49,621 nucleotides of DNA from positions 1 to 49,621 of IMG/VR virus record IMGVR_UViG_3300032288_005385; one strand, given 5' to 3'. The translations under genes and the position numbers were made by a program. Each line of letters begins with the position of its first letter. Within the stretch, counting starts at the first letter, position 1. Shown here piece by piece: positions 32,469-40,140 of the stretch. Origin of the DNA: a virus. The notes below the pieces were generated by a model. That model made no database searches. It was not told the origin of the DNA and worked only from the letters and a program-made list of their open reading frames with translations.

Positions 32469-33365
32469 ATGACTTTATTACCCAAAGCGGCTCCCCGCGT
32501 AAACTATCTCAACAATAGAGACATCTTAAAAGAAATACACCTTAGCAAAAACAACTATTGCTGGTTCCGTGATCGTGTGAACGATCACCAATTTGACATA
32601 ATTTTGCCCAGCATAGACAAAATAAATCAACGCACAATAGCCGAAGCCCGGCGCAATCGAGCAGATCGTTTGAAACGTGAAGGCACCATTGTGGATCCAA
32701 AAAAGATACCCAACACAGACATTGTGTTCCGTATCACTTGCTGGGATCACATTCCCCGAGCGCCCAAAAAAATCACCAAGGCCGAAGCCAAACGACGCAA
32801 GTTGGAGGACATTCTTGACCTAGACGATGCCACCGAAGATGATCCCTTGGCAGATCTTGTGGATGTTCCTGTGCTGGACATGAATCATGTGCGTGTGAAT
32901 TTTCCTCCGTTCGAACACTATCGCATTGACGAGGACAAAAACCCTTTTATCGTGGGACGTAGTCATTGGCGGGGCGATTTAGAAACTGGGGAGTTCAGCA
33001 AGGATCATGGCGAGATGACCAAAAAACTTGCGCTGATGTTTATGAAACTGTGCGAACGTTATGCCACAAGATCTAACTGGAGAGGATACACCTACAATGA
33101 AGAAATGCGCGGTCAAGCCCTGCTTCAACTCAGTCAAATTGGTCTTCAATTCGATGAGTCTAAAAGCCAAAATCCATTTGCTTATTACACTGCCGCTATT
33201 ACTAATAGCTTTACTCGCATCTTGAACATTGAGAAGAAAAATCAAAACATCCGAGATGACATCCTGGAAATGAACGGGCTCAACCCGTCATGGACTCGCC
33301 AGAACTCGGGCAAACACTCAATGGCTGCCATGTCCGGACCGGTTGTGTCTAGCTTGGATGAATAA
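32469..33365 (+). CDS. 55: Late-transcription sigma factor gp55
   Basis: The 298-residue product is longer than T4 gp55 (185 residues) but has its signature: a helix reading LMFMKLCERYATRSNWRGYT, then QNPFAYYTAAITNSFTRILN, the region 2-like core that contacts polymerase and the late -10 box. The first ~150 residues are charged and contain NYLNNRDILKEIHLSKN and an acidic linker (DILDLDDATEDDPLADLVDV). The late boxes in this window (TATAAATA and variants) are its expected targets. It leads a plus-strand cluster under a sigma70-like promoter, so it should be made before the late genes. Its stop overlaps the next start (TAATG). Confidence 0.88.
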   Translation: MTLLPKAAPRVNYLNNRDILKEIHLSKNNYCWFRDRVNDHQFDIILPSIDKINQRTIAEARRNRADRLKREGTIVDPKKIPNTDIVFRITCWDHIPRAPKKITKAEAKRRKLEDILDLDDATEDDPLADLVDVPVLDMNHVRVNFPPFEHYRIDEDKNPFIVGRSHWRGDLETGEFSKDHGEMTKKLALMFMKLCERYATRSNWRGYTYNEEMRGQALLQLSQIGLQFDESKSQNPFAYYTAAITNSFTRILNIEKKNQNIRDDILEMNGLNPSWTRQNSGKHSMAAMSGPVVSSLDE

Positions 33366-34225
33366 TGGATTCTTTGGCAGTTAAGTGGTTGCAGGTCGAG
33401 AATACTTCCAAATGCAACGCATGGTGCCCAGGTTGTGATCGCAATCAACAAGGTTACGGACTTGCACCGGGGTTGATTGTTCAGGATCTTGACACCGATC
33501 GCTTTGCAGAAATTCTTCAACAACTGCCCAATTTACAAACCATACAGTTCTGCGGAACCCATGGCGACTTTGCTGCGGCCAGCAATGTGCTTGAGCATGT
33601 AGAGCTGGCGCTGAAACACAGCAAAAAAATTCAAATACACACGCACGGCGGAATTAGAAATGCACACTGGTGGCGTAATCTTGCCGACATGCTGAAACCA
33701 GTTGAGCATGACGTTTGGTTTGGTATAGACGGGCTCAAAGGCATACATGAAATATATCGCCAAGGCACAGATTTTGACAAGACCATGGAAAACGCCGATG
33801 CCTTTATTCAAGCTGGGGGACATGCCACTTGGCAATTTATACCTTGGGCACACAACGAGCATCAAATCAAAGATTGCATGCGCGAGAGTCAGCGCATGGG
33901 GTTCAAAAGATTCAAGTTTGTGTTTGGAGTGCGTCGCGGACCCAATGCTTATCATTATCGCACCGGCGAACCATTTGAGTTAAAGGATTGGAGCAGGACA
34001 CAGGGAACCAATCACTGGAGATTGGAAAAAACGCAAATCCAAACGTCTGACTGCTTGCACCTCAGAGAAAACAGTATCTATGTCAATGCAAACGGAACCG
34101 TGAGTTCTTGTTGTTTTTTTAATTTGCACAGATCATGCAGCAATGTAAATGAGCTTCCGGATCTGCACGCAGAGCTGACTACTAAGCCCAGTCTGGCATG
34201 CATCAAAACCTGCGGATCGGTTTGA
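33365..34225 (+). CDS. Radical SAM protein, twitch/SPASM-type (first copy)
   Basis: The 286-residue product has the CX3CX2C iron-sulfur motif at Cys17, Cys21 and Cys24 (CNAWCPGC), then IQFCGTHGDF and IHTHGGIRNAHWW, resembling the beta strands of a radical SAM barrel. The C-terminus has further Cys (CLHLREN, SSCCFF, RSCSN, ACIKTC) that could bind a second cluster, as in SPASM or twitch proteins. Such enzymes cleave S-adenosylmethionine to start radical chemistry, often on peptides. No precursor peptide or partner is evident, so the substrate is unknown. It is paralogous to the protein at 37889 (shared FCG-x2-GD and HWW). It starts within the gp55 stop codon. Confidence 0.8.
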   Translation: MDSLAVKWLQVENTSKCNAWCPGCDRNQQGYGLAPGLIVQDLDTDRFAEILQQLPNLQTIQFCGTHGDFAAASNVLEHVELALKHSKKIQIHTHGGIRNAHWWRNLADMLKPVEHDVWFGIDGLKGIHEIYRQGTDFDKTMENADAFIQAGGHATWQFIPWAHNEHQIKDCMRESQRMGFKRFKFVFGVRRGPNAYHYRTGEPFELKDWSRTQGTNHWRLEKTQIQTSDCLHLRENSIYVNANGTVSSCCFFNLHRSCSNVNELPDLHAELTTKPSLACIKTCGSV

Positions 34226-34240
34226 TTTTGTCAGTTAGCT

Positions 34241-34268
34241 TTGTTTTTGCAAAAATTTATTGTATACT
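34241..34268 (+). promoter_or_regulatory. Possible weak sigma70-like promoter before gp47
   Basis: TTGTTT and TATACT (34263-34268) are separated by 16 bases in the only sizeable gap of this cluster. The predicted start of transcription is at about the ATG (34275), so a transcript from it would have almost no leader. No ribosome binding site is visible before that ATG. Confidence 0.4.
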
Positions 34269-34274
34269 ACATCA

Positions 34275-35291
34275 ATGACCAATCTATTCAAAAAAGCCGC
34301 CATCTTCACGGACATTCATTTTGGACTAAAATCAAACAGTGTTCTACACAACGAAGACTGTTTGGATTTTGTGAAGTGGGCCACAGCCAAGGCCCGAGAG
34401 GAAGGTTGTGAAACCTGCATGTTTCTGGGTGACTGGCACAACAATCGTGCCAGCTTAAATATTGTCACGCTGAACTACAGCCTACGAGCCCTGGAGCATC
34501 TCAATGCAAACTTTGAACGTGTGTATTTCATTCCTGGCAATCACGATTTATACTATCGCGACAAGAGAGATATACAAAGCGTTGAGTGGGCTCGGCACCT
34601 CCCTAATGTGGAAATTTGCAACGATTGGTTTTGCAGTGACGATGTGGTTATTGCACCTTGGCTTGTGGGCGATGATCATAAACGCCTAGCAAAGATGTCC
34701 GGTCAGTACTTGTTTGGTCACTTTGAGTTGCCAGGGTACTTGATGAATGCCATGGTAGAGATGCCAGACCATGGTGAGATACGTCGAGAAGATCTTGGAG
34801 GGTTTGGACATGTTTTCACTGGACATTTTCACAAACGACAAACTAAAAAAAATATTACCTACATCGGTAATGCGTTCCCTCACAATTATGCGGATGCCGG
34901 CGACGACGAACGAGGCCTCACTGTATTGGAGTGGGGATCAGCGCCTACTTTTTATGCTTGGCCTGATCAACCAACGTACCGTGTGTACGGCCTGGCCAAC
35001 CTTATCGACAACGCTGCAACGCTTCTTCAACCCCGTATGCATGTACGTGTCAATCTAGATATCGAAATCTCATACGAAGAAGCCAACTTTATCAAAGAAA
35101 CTTTTATCCAACAATACAAACTACGCGAGATGGCCTTGATCCCCAACAAAACTGCCGGGGTAGATGAGGACATGGCACCCGGAGAAATCAAGTTTGAGTC
35201 AGTGGATCAAATTGTTGTGGATCAACTTACCAATATTGACTCAGAATTTTACGACAACAAACTACTGTTGAAAATTTATCAAAACTTATGA
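34275..35291 (+). CDS. 47: Recombination endonuclease subunit gp47 (Mre11/SbcD-like)
   Basis: The 338-residue product has the metallophosphoesterase motifs in order: FTDIHFG (Asp13, His15), FLGDWHNN, IPGNHDLYY, FGHFELPGY and FTGHFHKRQ. These bind the two metals of the Mre11/SbcD/gp47 nuclease, which with gp46 trims DNA ends for recombination-dependent replication. I choose the ATG at 34275; an upstream TTG at 34260 would overlap a likely -10 element. The C-terminal half has the capping domain. Unusually, a 269-residue unknown gene separates it from gp46. Confidence 0.92.
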   Translation: MTNLFKKAAIFTDIHFGLKSNSVLHNEDCLDFVKWATAKAREEGCETCMFLGDWHNNRASLNIVTLNYSLRALEHLNANFERVYFIPGNHDLYYRDKRDIQSVEWARHLPNVEICNDWFCSDDVVIAPWLVGDDHKRLAKMSGQYLFGHFELPGYLMNAMVEMPDHGEIRREDLGGFGHVFTGHFHKRQTKKNITYIGNAFPHNYADAGDDERGLTVLEWGSAPTFYAWPDQPTYRVYGLANLIDNAATLLQPRMHVRVNLDIEISYEEANFIKETFIQQYKLREMALIPNKTAGVDEDMAPGEIKFESVDQIVVDQLTNIDSEFYDNKLLLKIYQNL

Positions 35292-35322
35292 TCAATCCCA
35301 ACAGTAAGACAAGGCCAATGCA

Positions 35323-36132
35323 TTGATTACTTCTAGAGTACATTGTATTTGGTACCCGTCTGGGGGGTTCGGACACTATGTCAATGCTGTTCTTAGCATG
35401 TATGGCAAGGGATATGTTAGACCAACCAACACTTTGACTTTGTCTAAGACAGGAGATTGCCATTCTCTATCATTGGTAGCCCCCAAATATTTGCATGATC
35501 CGTTGACGTATCAATTTGAGTTTGAATCAGAGTTAAACTACAGCGTATTGATTGACAATGGAATCAATAACGAAAGCACAAGATTTAGAAAATTTTTTCC
35601 AGACGCCCAAATTACCAAACTTTGTTATAGCGATTTTAGTTGGCCAGTAGTTGCACAAACCATGATTGTCAAAGCAATGCAGCAAGATCTTGACAAAGAA
35701 ATACAGATTGACAAAGATAAATGGGATACCAACGAAGACTGGGTGCTACGAGAAAAGTATTTTTTATTTCTAAGAGATCATGTGTTACGGTATTCATGGA
35801 AACCAGATTTGGTTTCGATGCCGTTGCCATTGGAGGATATTTTAGATTATCACACTTTTAGAAAAACACTCAACGCAGATCTTGACGACTTTGAACTGTT
35901 TCACTCCCAATGGCGCCAAGCAAATCAGTGTTACTTTCAGCCTATTTTAACCGCGCAAAAAATATTGCAAGGTAACTTTGTACCTGTGACAGATATTTGG
36001 ACTCAAGCCGTTGTGTACTATCAGATTTGGTGCAATTACGGAATAGAAGTTCCTCATAACGACTATTCTAATTGGTTTACAAGTTACACCGATATTGCTA
36101 CAATGTTATCAAAACACGGAGTTAATGCTTGA
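35323..36132 (+). CDS. Unknown protein inserted between gp47 and gp46
   Basis: The 269-residue product starts at a TTG (35323), the first start codon after an in-frame stop at 35305, with AAGG eight bases before it. The N-terminus CIWYPSGGFGHYVNAVLS has a Gly-rich turn after a strand, loosely like the start of some nucleotide-sugar or sulfo-transferases. LDDFELFHSQWRQANQCYF near the C-terminus is also reminiscent of sulfotransferase ends, but neither is decisive. The gene looks richer in A and T than gp47 and gp46, which hints at separate acquisition. Its stop overlaps the TTG start of gp46. I do not recognise it with confidence. Confidence 0.6.
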   Translation: MITSRVHCIWYPSGGFGHYVNAVLSMYGKGYVRPTNTLTLSKTGDCHSLSLVAPKYLHDPLTYQFEFESELNYSVLIDNGINNESTRFRKFFPDAQITKLCYSDFSWPVVAQTMIVKAMQQDLDKEIQIDKDKWDTNEDWVLREKYFLFLRDHVLRYSWKPDLVSMPLPLEDILDYHTFRKTLNADLDDFELFHSQWRQANQCYFQPILTAQKILQGNFVPVTDIWTQAVVYYQIWCNYGIEVPHNDYSNWFTSYTDIATMLSKHGVNA

Positions 36133-37892
36133 TTCACTTTAAAAATCTAACAGTTAAAAACTTCATGAGTGTGGGCAATGCCACACAAGGTATTGATTTT
36201 GACCGTAAAGATCTCACACTAGTTCTAGGTGAAAACTTAGACCTTGGGGGAGATGGTAGTCGCAACGGCACCGGCAAAACTACAATTATCAATGCACTAA
36301 GTTATGCGCTGTACGGCCAGGCCTTGAGCAACATTCGCAAAGACAATCTTGTAAACAAAACCAATGGCAAAGGCATGCTGGTGAGTTTGGATTTTGCAGT
36401 TGGCAACGCCACGTATCGAATCGAGCGCGGCCGCAAACCCAATGTGTTGCGATTCTACGTCAACAACGAAGAAAAGTCTGCCACAGACGAAGCCCAAGGC
36501 GACTCAAGAGAAACACAGGATGCCATTGAACATATTTTGGGCATGAGTCATGACATGTTCAAACATATCCTTGCGTTGAACACTTACACTGAACCGTTCT
36601 TGAGTTTGAAGGCCAACGAACAGCGCACTATCATTGAGCAGTTGTTGGGTATCACACAACTTTCGGAACGTGCTGATCGCATCAAAGAGCTCAACAAGCA
36701 AACCAAAGACGCTATCTCGCAGGAAGAATTTAGAATTCGTGCTGTGCAGGAGGCCAACAAGCGCATCGAAGAACAGATTGAAAGTCTGCGCAAAAGGCAA
36801 CGCTTGTGGATTGCCAAACGTGATGAAGATGTTACCAAGCTACAGCAGGCCATTGCGGATCTTGAGCACATTGACATCGATGCTGAAATACAAGCACACC
36901 GAGATCTAGAAGCCTGGCACCAGAAAAAGAAAGCCATAGACGATGCCAACCGATACATTCGACAAATTGACGCCGACGATGTCAAGCAGGCACGACAGTT
37001 GGAACGGCTCAAAAAAGAAATTGAAGCCCTGGACAATCACAAATGTCACAGTTGCGGGCAAGATCTTCACGACAACAAACAAGATGAATTAAAACGCGAC
37101 AAAGAAGCCTTGCTACGAGAAACAGCACTGCAACTTTTGACCAACGATACTCAACGTCAAGAACATCAAGACACCCTGACCAGTTTGGGCGAGTTAGGTA
37201 CTGCACCCACTGTGTTTTATGATTCCCTGGAGCAGGCCTTGAATCATCGCAACTCAGTGGAAACACTGCGTAAAGATCTTGTGCAACGACAAGCTGATGC
37301 TGATCCCTACGGCGAACAGATTGAGGACATGCAAGGACAGGCTTTACAAGTTGTGAGCTATGACACACTCAACGAGCTCACTAGACTGCAAGAACATCAA
37401 GACTTCTTGCTCAAACTGCTGACCTCCAAAGATTCATTTGTTCGCAAGAAAATTATTGATCAGAATCTCAGCTACTTGAATCAACGACTCACACATTATC
37501 TGGACAGGATTGGCCTGCCACACACAGTGAAGTTCCAAAACGACCTCACAGTGAGCATCGAAGAACTGGGGCGCGAACTGGACTTTGACAACCTGAGTCG
37601 CGGTGAACGCACACGCCTGATCTTGTCAATGAGCTGGGCCTTCCGCGACGTATGGGAGAGCCTGTATCATCCCATTAACCTGTTGTTCATTGACGAACTC
37701 ATGGACAACGGCCTGGACACACAGGGCGTGGAGAACGGACTAGCTCTACTCAAGCGCATGAGTCGTGAACGCAACAAGAGTGTTTGGCTGGTGAGTCACA
37801 AAGACGAATTGGCTGGGCGTGTAGAGAATATTCTCAAAGTCATCAAAGAGAATGGATTCACCAACTATAACACTGATGTAGATATTGCATGA
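36129..37892 (+). CDS. 46: Recombination endonuclease subunit gp46 (Rad50/SbcC-like)
   Basis: The 587-residue product shows the full Rad50/SbcC layout. There is a Walker A at GSRNGTGKTT (Lys50), a long coiled coil broken by a zinc hook CHSCGQ (Cys306, Cys309), an ABC signature LSRGERTRLILSMSW near 490, a Walker B LLFIDEL near 522, and an H-loop WLVSHKDE. With gp47 it forms the ATP-driven nuclease that resects DNA ends. The start is TTG (36129), overlapping the upstream stop as TTGA; no ATG is available before the conserved HFKNLTVKNFMSVG. The next gene overlaps by ATGA. Confidence 0.93.
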   Translation: MIHFKNLTVKNFMSVGNATQGIDFDRKDLTLVLGENLDLGGDGSRNGTGKTTIINALSYALYGQALSNIRKDNLVNKTNGKGMLVSLDFAVGNATYRIERGRKPNVLRFYVNNEEKSATDEAQGDSRETQDAIEHILGMSHDMFKHILALNTYTEPFLSLKANEQRTIIEQLLGITQLSERADRIKELNKQTKDAISQEEFRIRAVQEANKRIEEQIESLRKRQRLWIAKRDEDVTKLQQAIADLEHIDIDAEIQAHRDLEAWHQKKKAIDDANRYIRQIDADDVKQARQLERLKKEIEALDNHKCHSCGQDLHDNKQDELKRDKEALLRETALQLLTNDTQRQEHQDTLTSLGELGTAPTVFYDSLEQALNHRNSVETLRKDLVQRQADADPYGEQIEDMQGQALQVVSYDTLNELTRLQEHQDFLLKLLTSKDSFVRKKIIDQNLSYLNQRLTHYLDRIGLPHTVKFQNDLTVSIEELGRELDFDNLSRGERTRLILSMSWAFRDVWESLYHPINLLFIDELMDNGLDTQGVENGLALLKRMSRERNKSVWLVSHKDELAGRVENILKVIKENGFTNYNTDVDIA

Positions 37893-38896
37893 TCAAGTGG
37901 GACCATTGGCATATTGAAGCGTCTAGTATCTGTGCATTACAATGCCCCAGATGCCCACGTGCCGAGGTTCCAGAAAGCTTGTTGAATCGACAACTTACAT
38001 TGGATTTTTTTAAAAATCAAGTAGGCGAAAGTGTTGCAAGACAAATTCGTAAAATTACATTCTGCGGCAACGATGGTGATCCTGTATACTGTCGAGATTT
38101 AGTAGAAATTATCATTTGGTTCAAGACGCTCAATCCAGAGATACAAATTGTAATTGTCACCAACGGCAGTTACAAACCTGTGCATTGGTGGGACTATCTA
38201 GGCAAAGCTCTTGATCATCGCGACGAAGTTCATTGGAGCTTGGACGGTTGGGACCAGGCCAGCAACCAACAATACCGTGTTCACAGTGACTGGATCAGTA
38301 TCATGCGTGGCATAGAAGCATTCAAAAACGCCAACAATTCTACGTATCTTGTATGGGCCGCAATAGCATTTAGATTCAATCAAGACTGTATTGAACACAT
38401 GAAAACGCAGGCTCGAACCTTGGGATTTGACAGTTTTCAGCTCACAAAATCCACAAAATTTGGCAGTAAATACCCCAGTGCTTATGGCACAGAAGATGCG
38501 TTAGAGCCCACCGAACCTGCATTAGTGGCGTCTGCACACCGGTTTGAGCGTGTAACTACACCTCTCACTGTTAAAACAAGGCCCGGTGCAGAACTTCGAA
38601 TTGAATTTTTAAAACGAGCAACACAGTTAGGCAGCTACTCAGGCATCTGTTTGATAGGCAGCAAAGGCGTTTTTCTCAACAGTCGCGGGGAGTTTTATCC
38701 TTGCTGCTGGACAGCAAACCGCTACGATCACAATGCATCATGGCAAGGCCGATTCAACTTAAACACAAAAACTTTTGAAGAAATCATTGCAGACTCATTC
38801 TGGACCGGAGAGTTTTTAAATTTTGACAATTTAGAATGTCAAACCAAATGCACACCAGAACGTTTGATTGATCCTACACACACCTCAGAATGGTAA
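37889..38896 (+). CDS. Radical SAM protein, twitch/SPASM-type (second copy)
   Basis: The 335-residue product has CX3CX2C at Cys15, Cys19 and Cys22 (CALQCPRC). It continues ITFCGNDGDPVYCRDLVEII and IVTNGSYKPVHWWDYLGKA, a clear radical SAM half-barrel, and ends with Cys-rich GICLIGSKGVFLN, FYPCCW and CQTKC, fitting an auxiliary cluster. It shares order and key positions with the 286-residue protein at 33365 (FCG-x2-GD, HWW), so the two are paralogues flanking the gp47/gp46 pair. It overlaps gp46 by ATGA, so translation is coupled. Substrate unknown: possibilities are a phage or host peptide, or a small molecule handled by the accessory enzymes on the other side of the RNA region. Confidence 0.82.
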   Translation: MIKWDHWHIEASSICALQCPRCPRAEVPESLLNRQLTLDFFKNQVGESVARQIRKITFCGNDGDPVYCRDLVEIIIWFKTLNPEIQIVIVTNGSYKPVHWWDYLGKALDHRDEVHWSLDGWDQASNQQYRVHSDWISIMRGIEAFKNANNSTYLVWAAIAFRFNQDCIEHMKTQARTLGFDSFQLTKSTKFGSKYPSAYGTEDALEPTEPALVASAHRFERVTTPLTVKTRPGAELRIEFLKRATQLGSYSGICLIGSKGVFLNSRGEFYPCCWTANRYDHNASWQGRFNLNTKTFEEIIADSFWTGEFLNFDNLECQTKCTPERLIDPTHTSEW

Positions 38897-38935
38897 ATTT
38901 TGACTCACAGGCAGCAAACAGGTAACTAAGCATGA

Positions 38936-39370
38936 ATGACATGGCTATACAACAATCAACTAGTGGAAACTCTCCCCGAAGATTGCGTGGGCTACGTCTA
39001 CATGATCACCAACATCACAAACGATCGCAAATACATAGGCAAAAAACTAGCAAAATTCTCTCGCACAACTCAGCGAACAGTAAAACTCAAAAACGGCAAC
39101 AAGAAGAAAAAGAAGATTCGCACCAAAGTGGATTCAGACTGGCGTGACTACTATGGGTCAAGCCCCGAGCTTACCCGGGATGTGGAACTTCTAGGCAAAG
39201 AAAATTTCAAAAGAGAAATACTTTATTATTGTAAGTCAAAATCAGAGTGCAGTTACATCGAAGCAAGAGAACAATTTTCACGTAGAGTGCTGGAATCCTC
39301 GGACTGGTACAACGGACACATTCAGGTTCGTGTGCACGGTTCGCACATAATCAACAAGTTAAGCAGTTAA
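38936..39370 (+). CDS. GIY-YIG-type endonuclease
   Basis: The 144-residue product has GYVYMITNITNDRKYIGKKL near its N-terminus, the two strands of the GIY-YIG motif (Gly19-Tyr22 and Tyr33-Gly35), then a Lys-rich stretch and SDWRDYYGSSPELTRDVELL. IEAREQF may carry the catalytic Glu. Small proteins of this type occur widely in T4-like phages as free-standing nucleases. I choose ATG 38936 over the out-of-frame ATG at 38932. It is the last gene of the plus-strand cluster, and the hairpin-rich RNA region begins directly after its stop. That could make it the partner of a mobile element, though I see no splice-site evidence. Confidence 0.75.
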   Translation: MTWLYNNQLVETLPEDCVGYVYMITNITNDRKYIGKKLAKFSRTTQRTVKLKNGNKKKKKIRTKVDSDWRDYYGSSPELTRDVELLGKENFKREILYYCKSKSECSYIEAREQFSRRVLESSDWYNGHIQVRVHGSHIINKLSS

Positions 39371-39722
39371 GACTCGCACAGGTCAACCACGTGTGCCCAG
39401 AGACAACCGGATGATAACGGGGACGGAAGCCTCACCGCGCTAGTGAGCACTCAGCAACTATCCTTGACAGGACGACGATCGCAAATTGCCGCGGTTTTGC
39501 TGTTTGAACAGAATTTTAAAGGCTGAAAAGACGCTGTAGTGATACAGCACGTTTGTGTGATATGTTAGCGTATGTTGTACAAACCGCCGTTGTGATAAAG
39601 ACGCTGCTCGAGGTACCGGACAACCGCCTCTGTAATGCAGTAACGCTAAGTGACTGAGTCGACTCGGATGAAGTTTCTTTGCCCTGAGCGGGCAAAGTGT
39701 GACCAAACAATCTGGATGAAGC

Positions 39723-39777
39723 TTAACATCGCTCCGCTCTTGAACTTTAAAACATTAACGAGCGACAGCGAAGTTAA
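39723..39777. repeat. Interrupted inverted repeat
   Basis: TTAAC, CGCT and CGCTC (39723-39739) pair in order with GAGCG, AGCG and GTTAA (39760-39777), leaving about 20 bases in the loop. It belongs to the 3' part of the structured region and could work on either strand. Confidence 0.6.
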
Positions 39778-39778
39778 T

Positions 39779-39797
39779 AGATGTGCGCAGCACATCT
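39779..39797. terminator. Strong hairpin at the convergent gene junction
   Basis: An 8-bp perfect stem AGATGTGC/GCACATCT with a 3-base loop lies seven bases after the stop of the minus-strand gene ending at 39804. No T tract follows on either strand. It may stop or stabilise transcripts from both sides rather than act as a classical Rho-independent terminator. Confidence 0.4.
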
Positions 39798-39803
39798 TGA
39801 ATG

Positions 39804-40139
39804 TTAAAACTGATCTGGCCAATCTCTAAACAATGCGTGTTGTATATTACCTGACACGAATTGATTGAAAGATCGATGCTTGTCTTCAAGTTCGCCTTGA
39901 AGTGGGGCTACACGTTTAAATGCTGAATCCATTTGACCCATGTCACGGAACTCCATGAGGATCATCCATTCAGGCATGTCTGCTATGCTACGGAACCCCA
40001 TCTTGCAACGGGTGATTCTGTAGCTTTCCATCCGGCCTTCGGAGATCAAATGATCAAAGAAACTCTTCATGCCATTGACCCAGTCAAGGTCTGTGATGTC
40101 GCCTTCTTTGTCGGCCCAAATTGTATATAAATCTGCCAT
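39804..40139 (-). CDS. DUF6614-like small protein (probable alpha/beta-barrel fold)
   Basis: From the ATG at 40139 (GAGAGG five bases upstream) the product is 111 residues; a longer upstream reading lacks such a site. LYTIWADKEGDITDLDWVNG, ESYRITRCKMGF and PEWMILMEFRDMGQMDSAFK match my memory of bacterial DUF6614 proteins, which look like ferredoxin-fold dimeric barrels related to monooxygenase- or EthD-type proteins. No function is established. It is the last gene of the gp26-led operon and follows the amidinotransferase by one base, so it may act on or carry a product of that enzyme (inference). Confidence 0.65.
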   Translation of the reverse strand: MADLYTIWADKEGDITDLDWVNGMKSFFDHLISEGRMESYRITRCKMGFRSIADMPEWMILMEFRDMGQMDSAFKRVAPLQGELEDKHRSFNQFVSGNIQHALFRDWPDQF

Positions 40140-40140
40140 G

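Larger units (their letters stand above)
39371..39803 (+). ncRNA. Probable large structured RNA region between convergent genes
   Basis: About 430 bases contain no credible gene but many perfect stems. These include CTCAC/GTGAG (39431-39447), GCTGTA-GTGA-TACAGC with a GNRA-type loop (39533-39548), and GAGG-TAC-CGG-ACAA-CCG-CCTC inside CTGC/GCAG (39604-39640). This last is enclosed by TTAGCGT/ACGCTAA (39565-39571 with 39643-39649). CTTTGCCC/GGGCAAAG (39677-39697) and AGATGTGC/GCACATCT (39779-39797) follow. GTTTGT (39551-39556) can pair with ACAAAC (39579-39584), crossing the long-range stem as a pseudoknot. The GNRA loop favours the plus strand, so it may be transcribed through the GIY-YIG gene. 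I cannot assign a known family; GOLLD, ROOL and group I/II introns are the ones to compare. Confidence 0.55.

Noticed and set aside
39458-39710. Two overlapping minus-strand frames (82 and 64 residues) in the hairpin region
   Set aside because: They have no ribosome binding site or conserved pattern, and the translation is low in structure. The stem pairs explain the sequence better.
39371-39803. tRNA gene cluster or tmRNA
   Set aside because: No T-loop consensus, no acceptor stem pairing and no CCA end could be found in either direction.
38936-39803. Group I or II intron with GIY-YIG homing enzyme
   Set aside because: The nuclease lies between complete genes, no split gene is seen on either side, and I could not recognise intron core motifs. 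The idea is kept only as a test for the RNA region.
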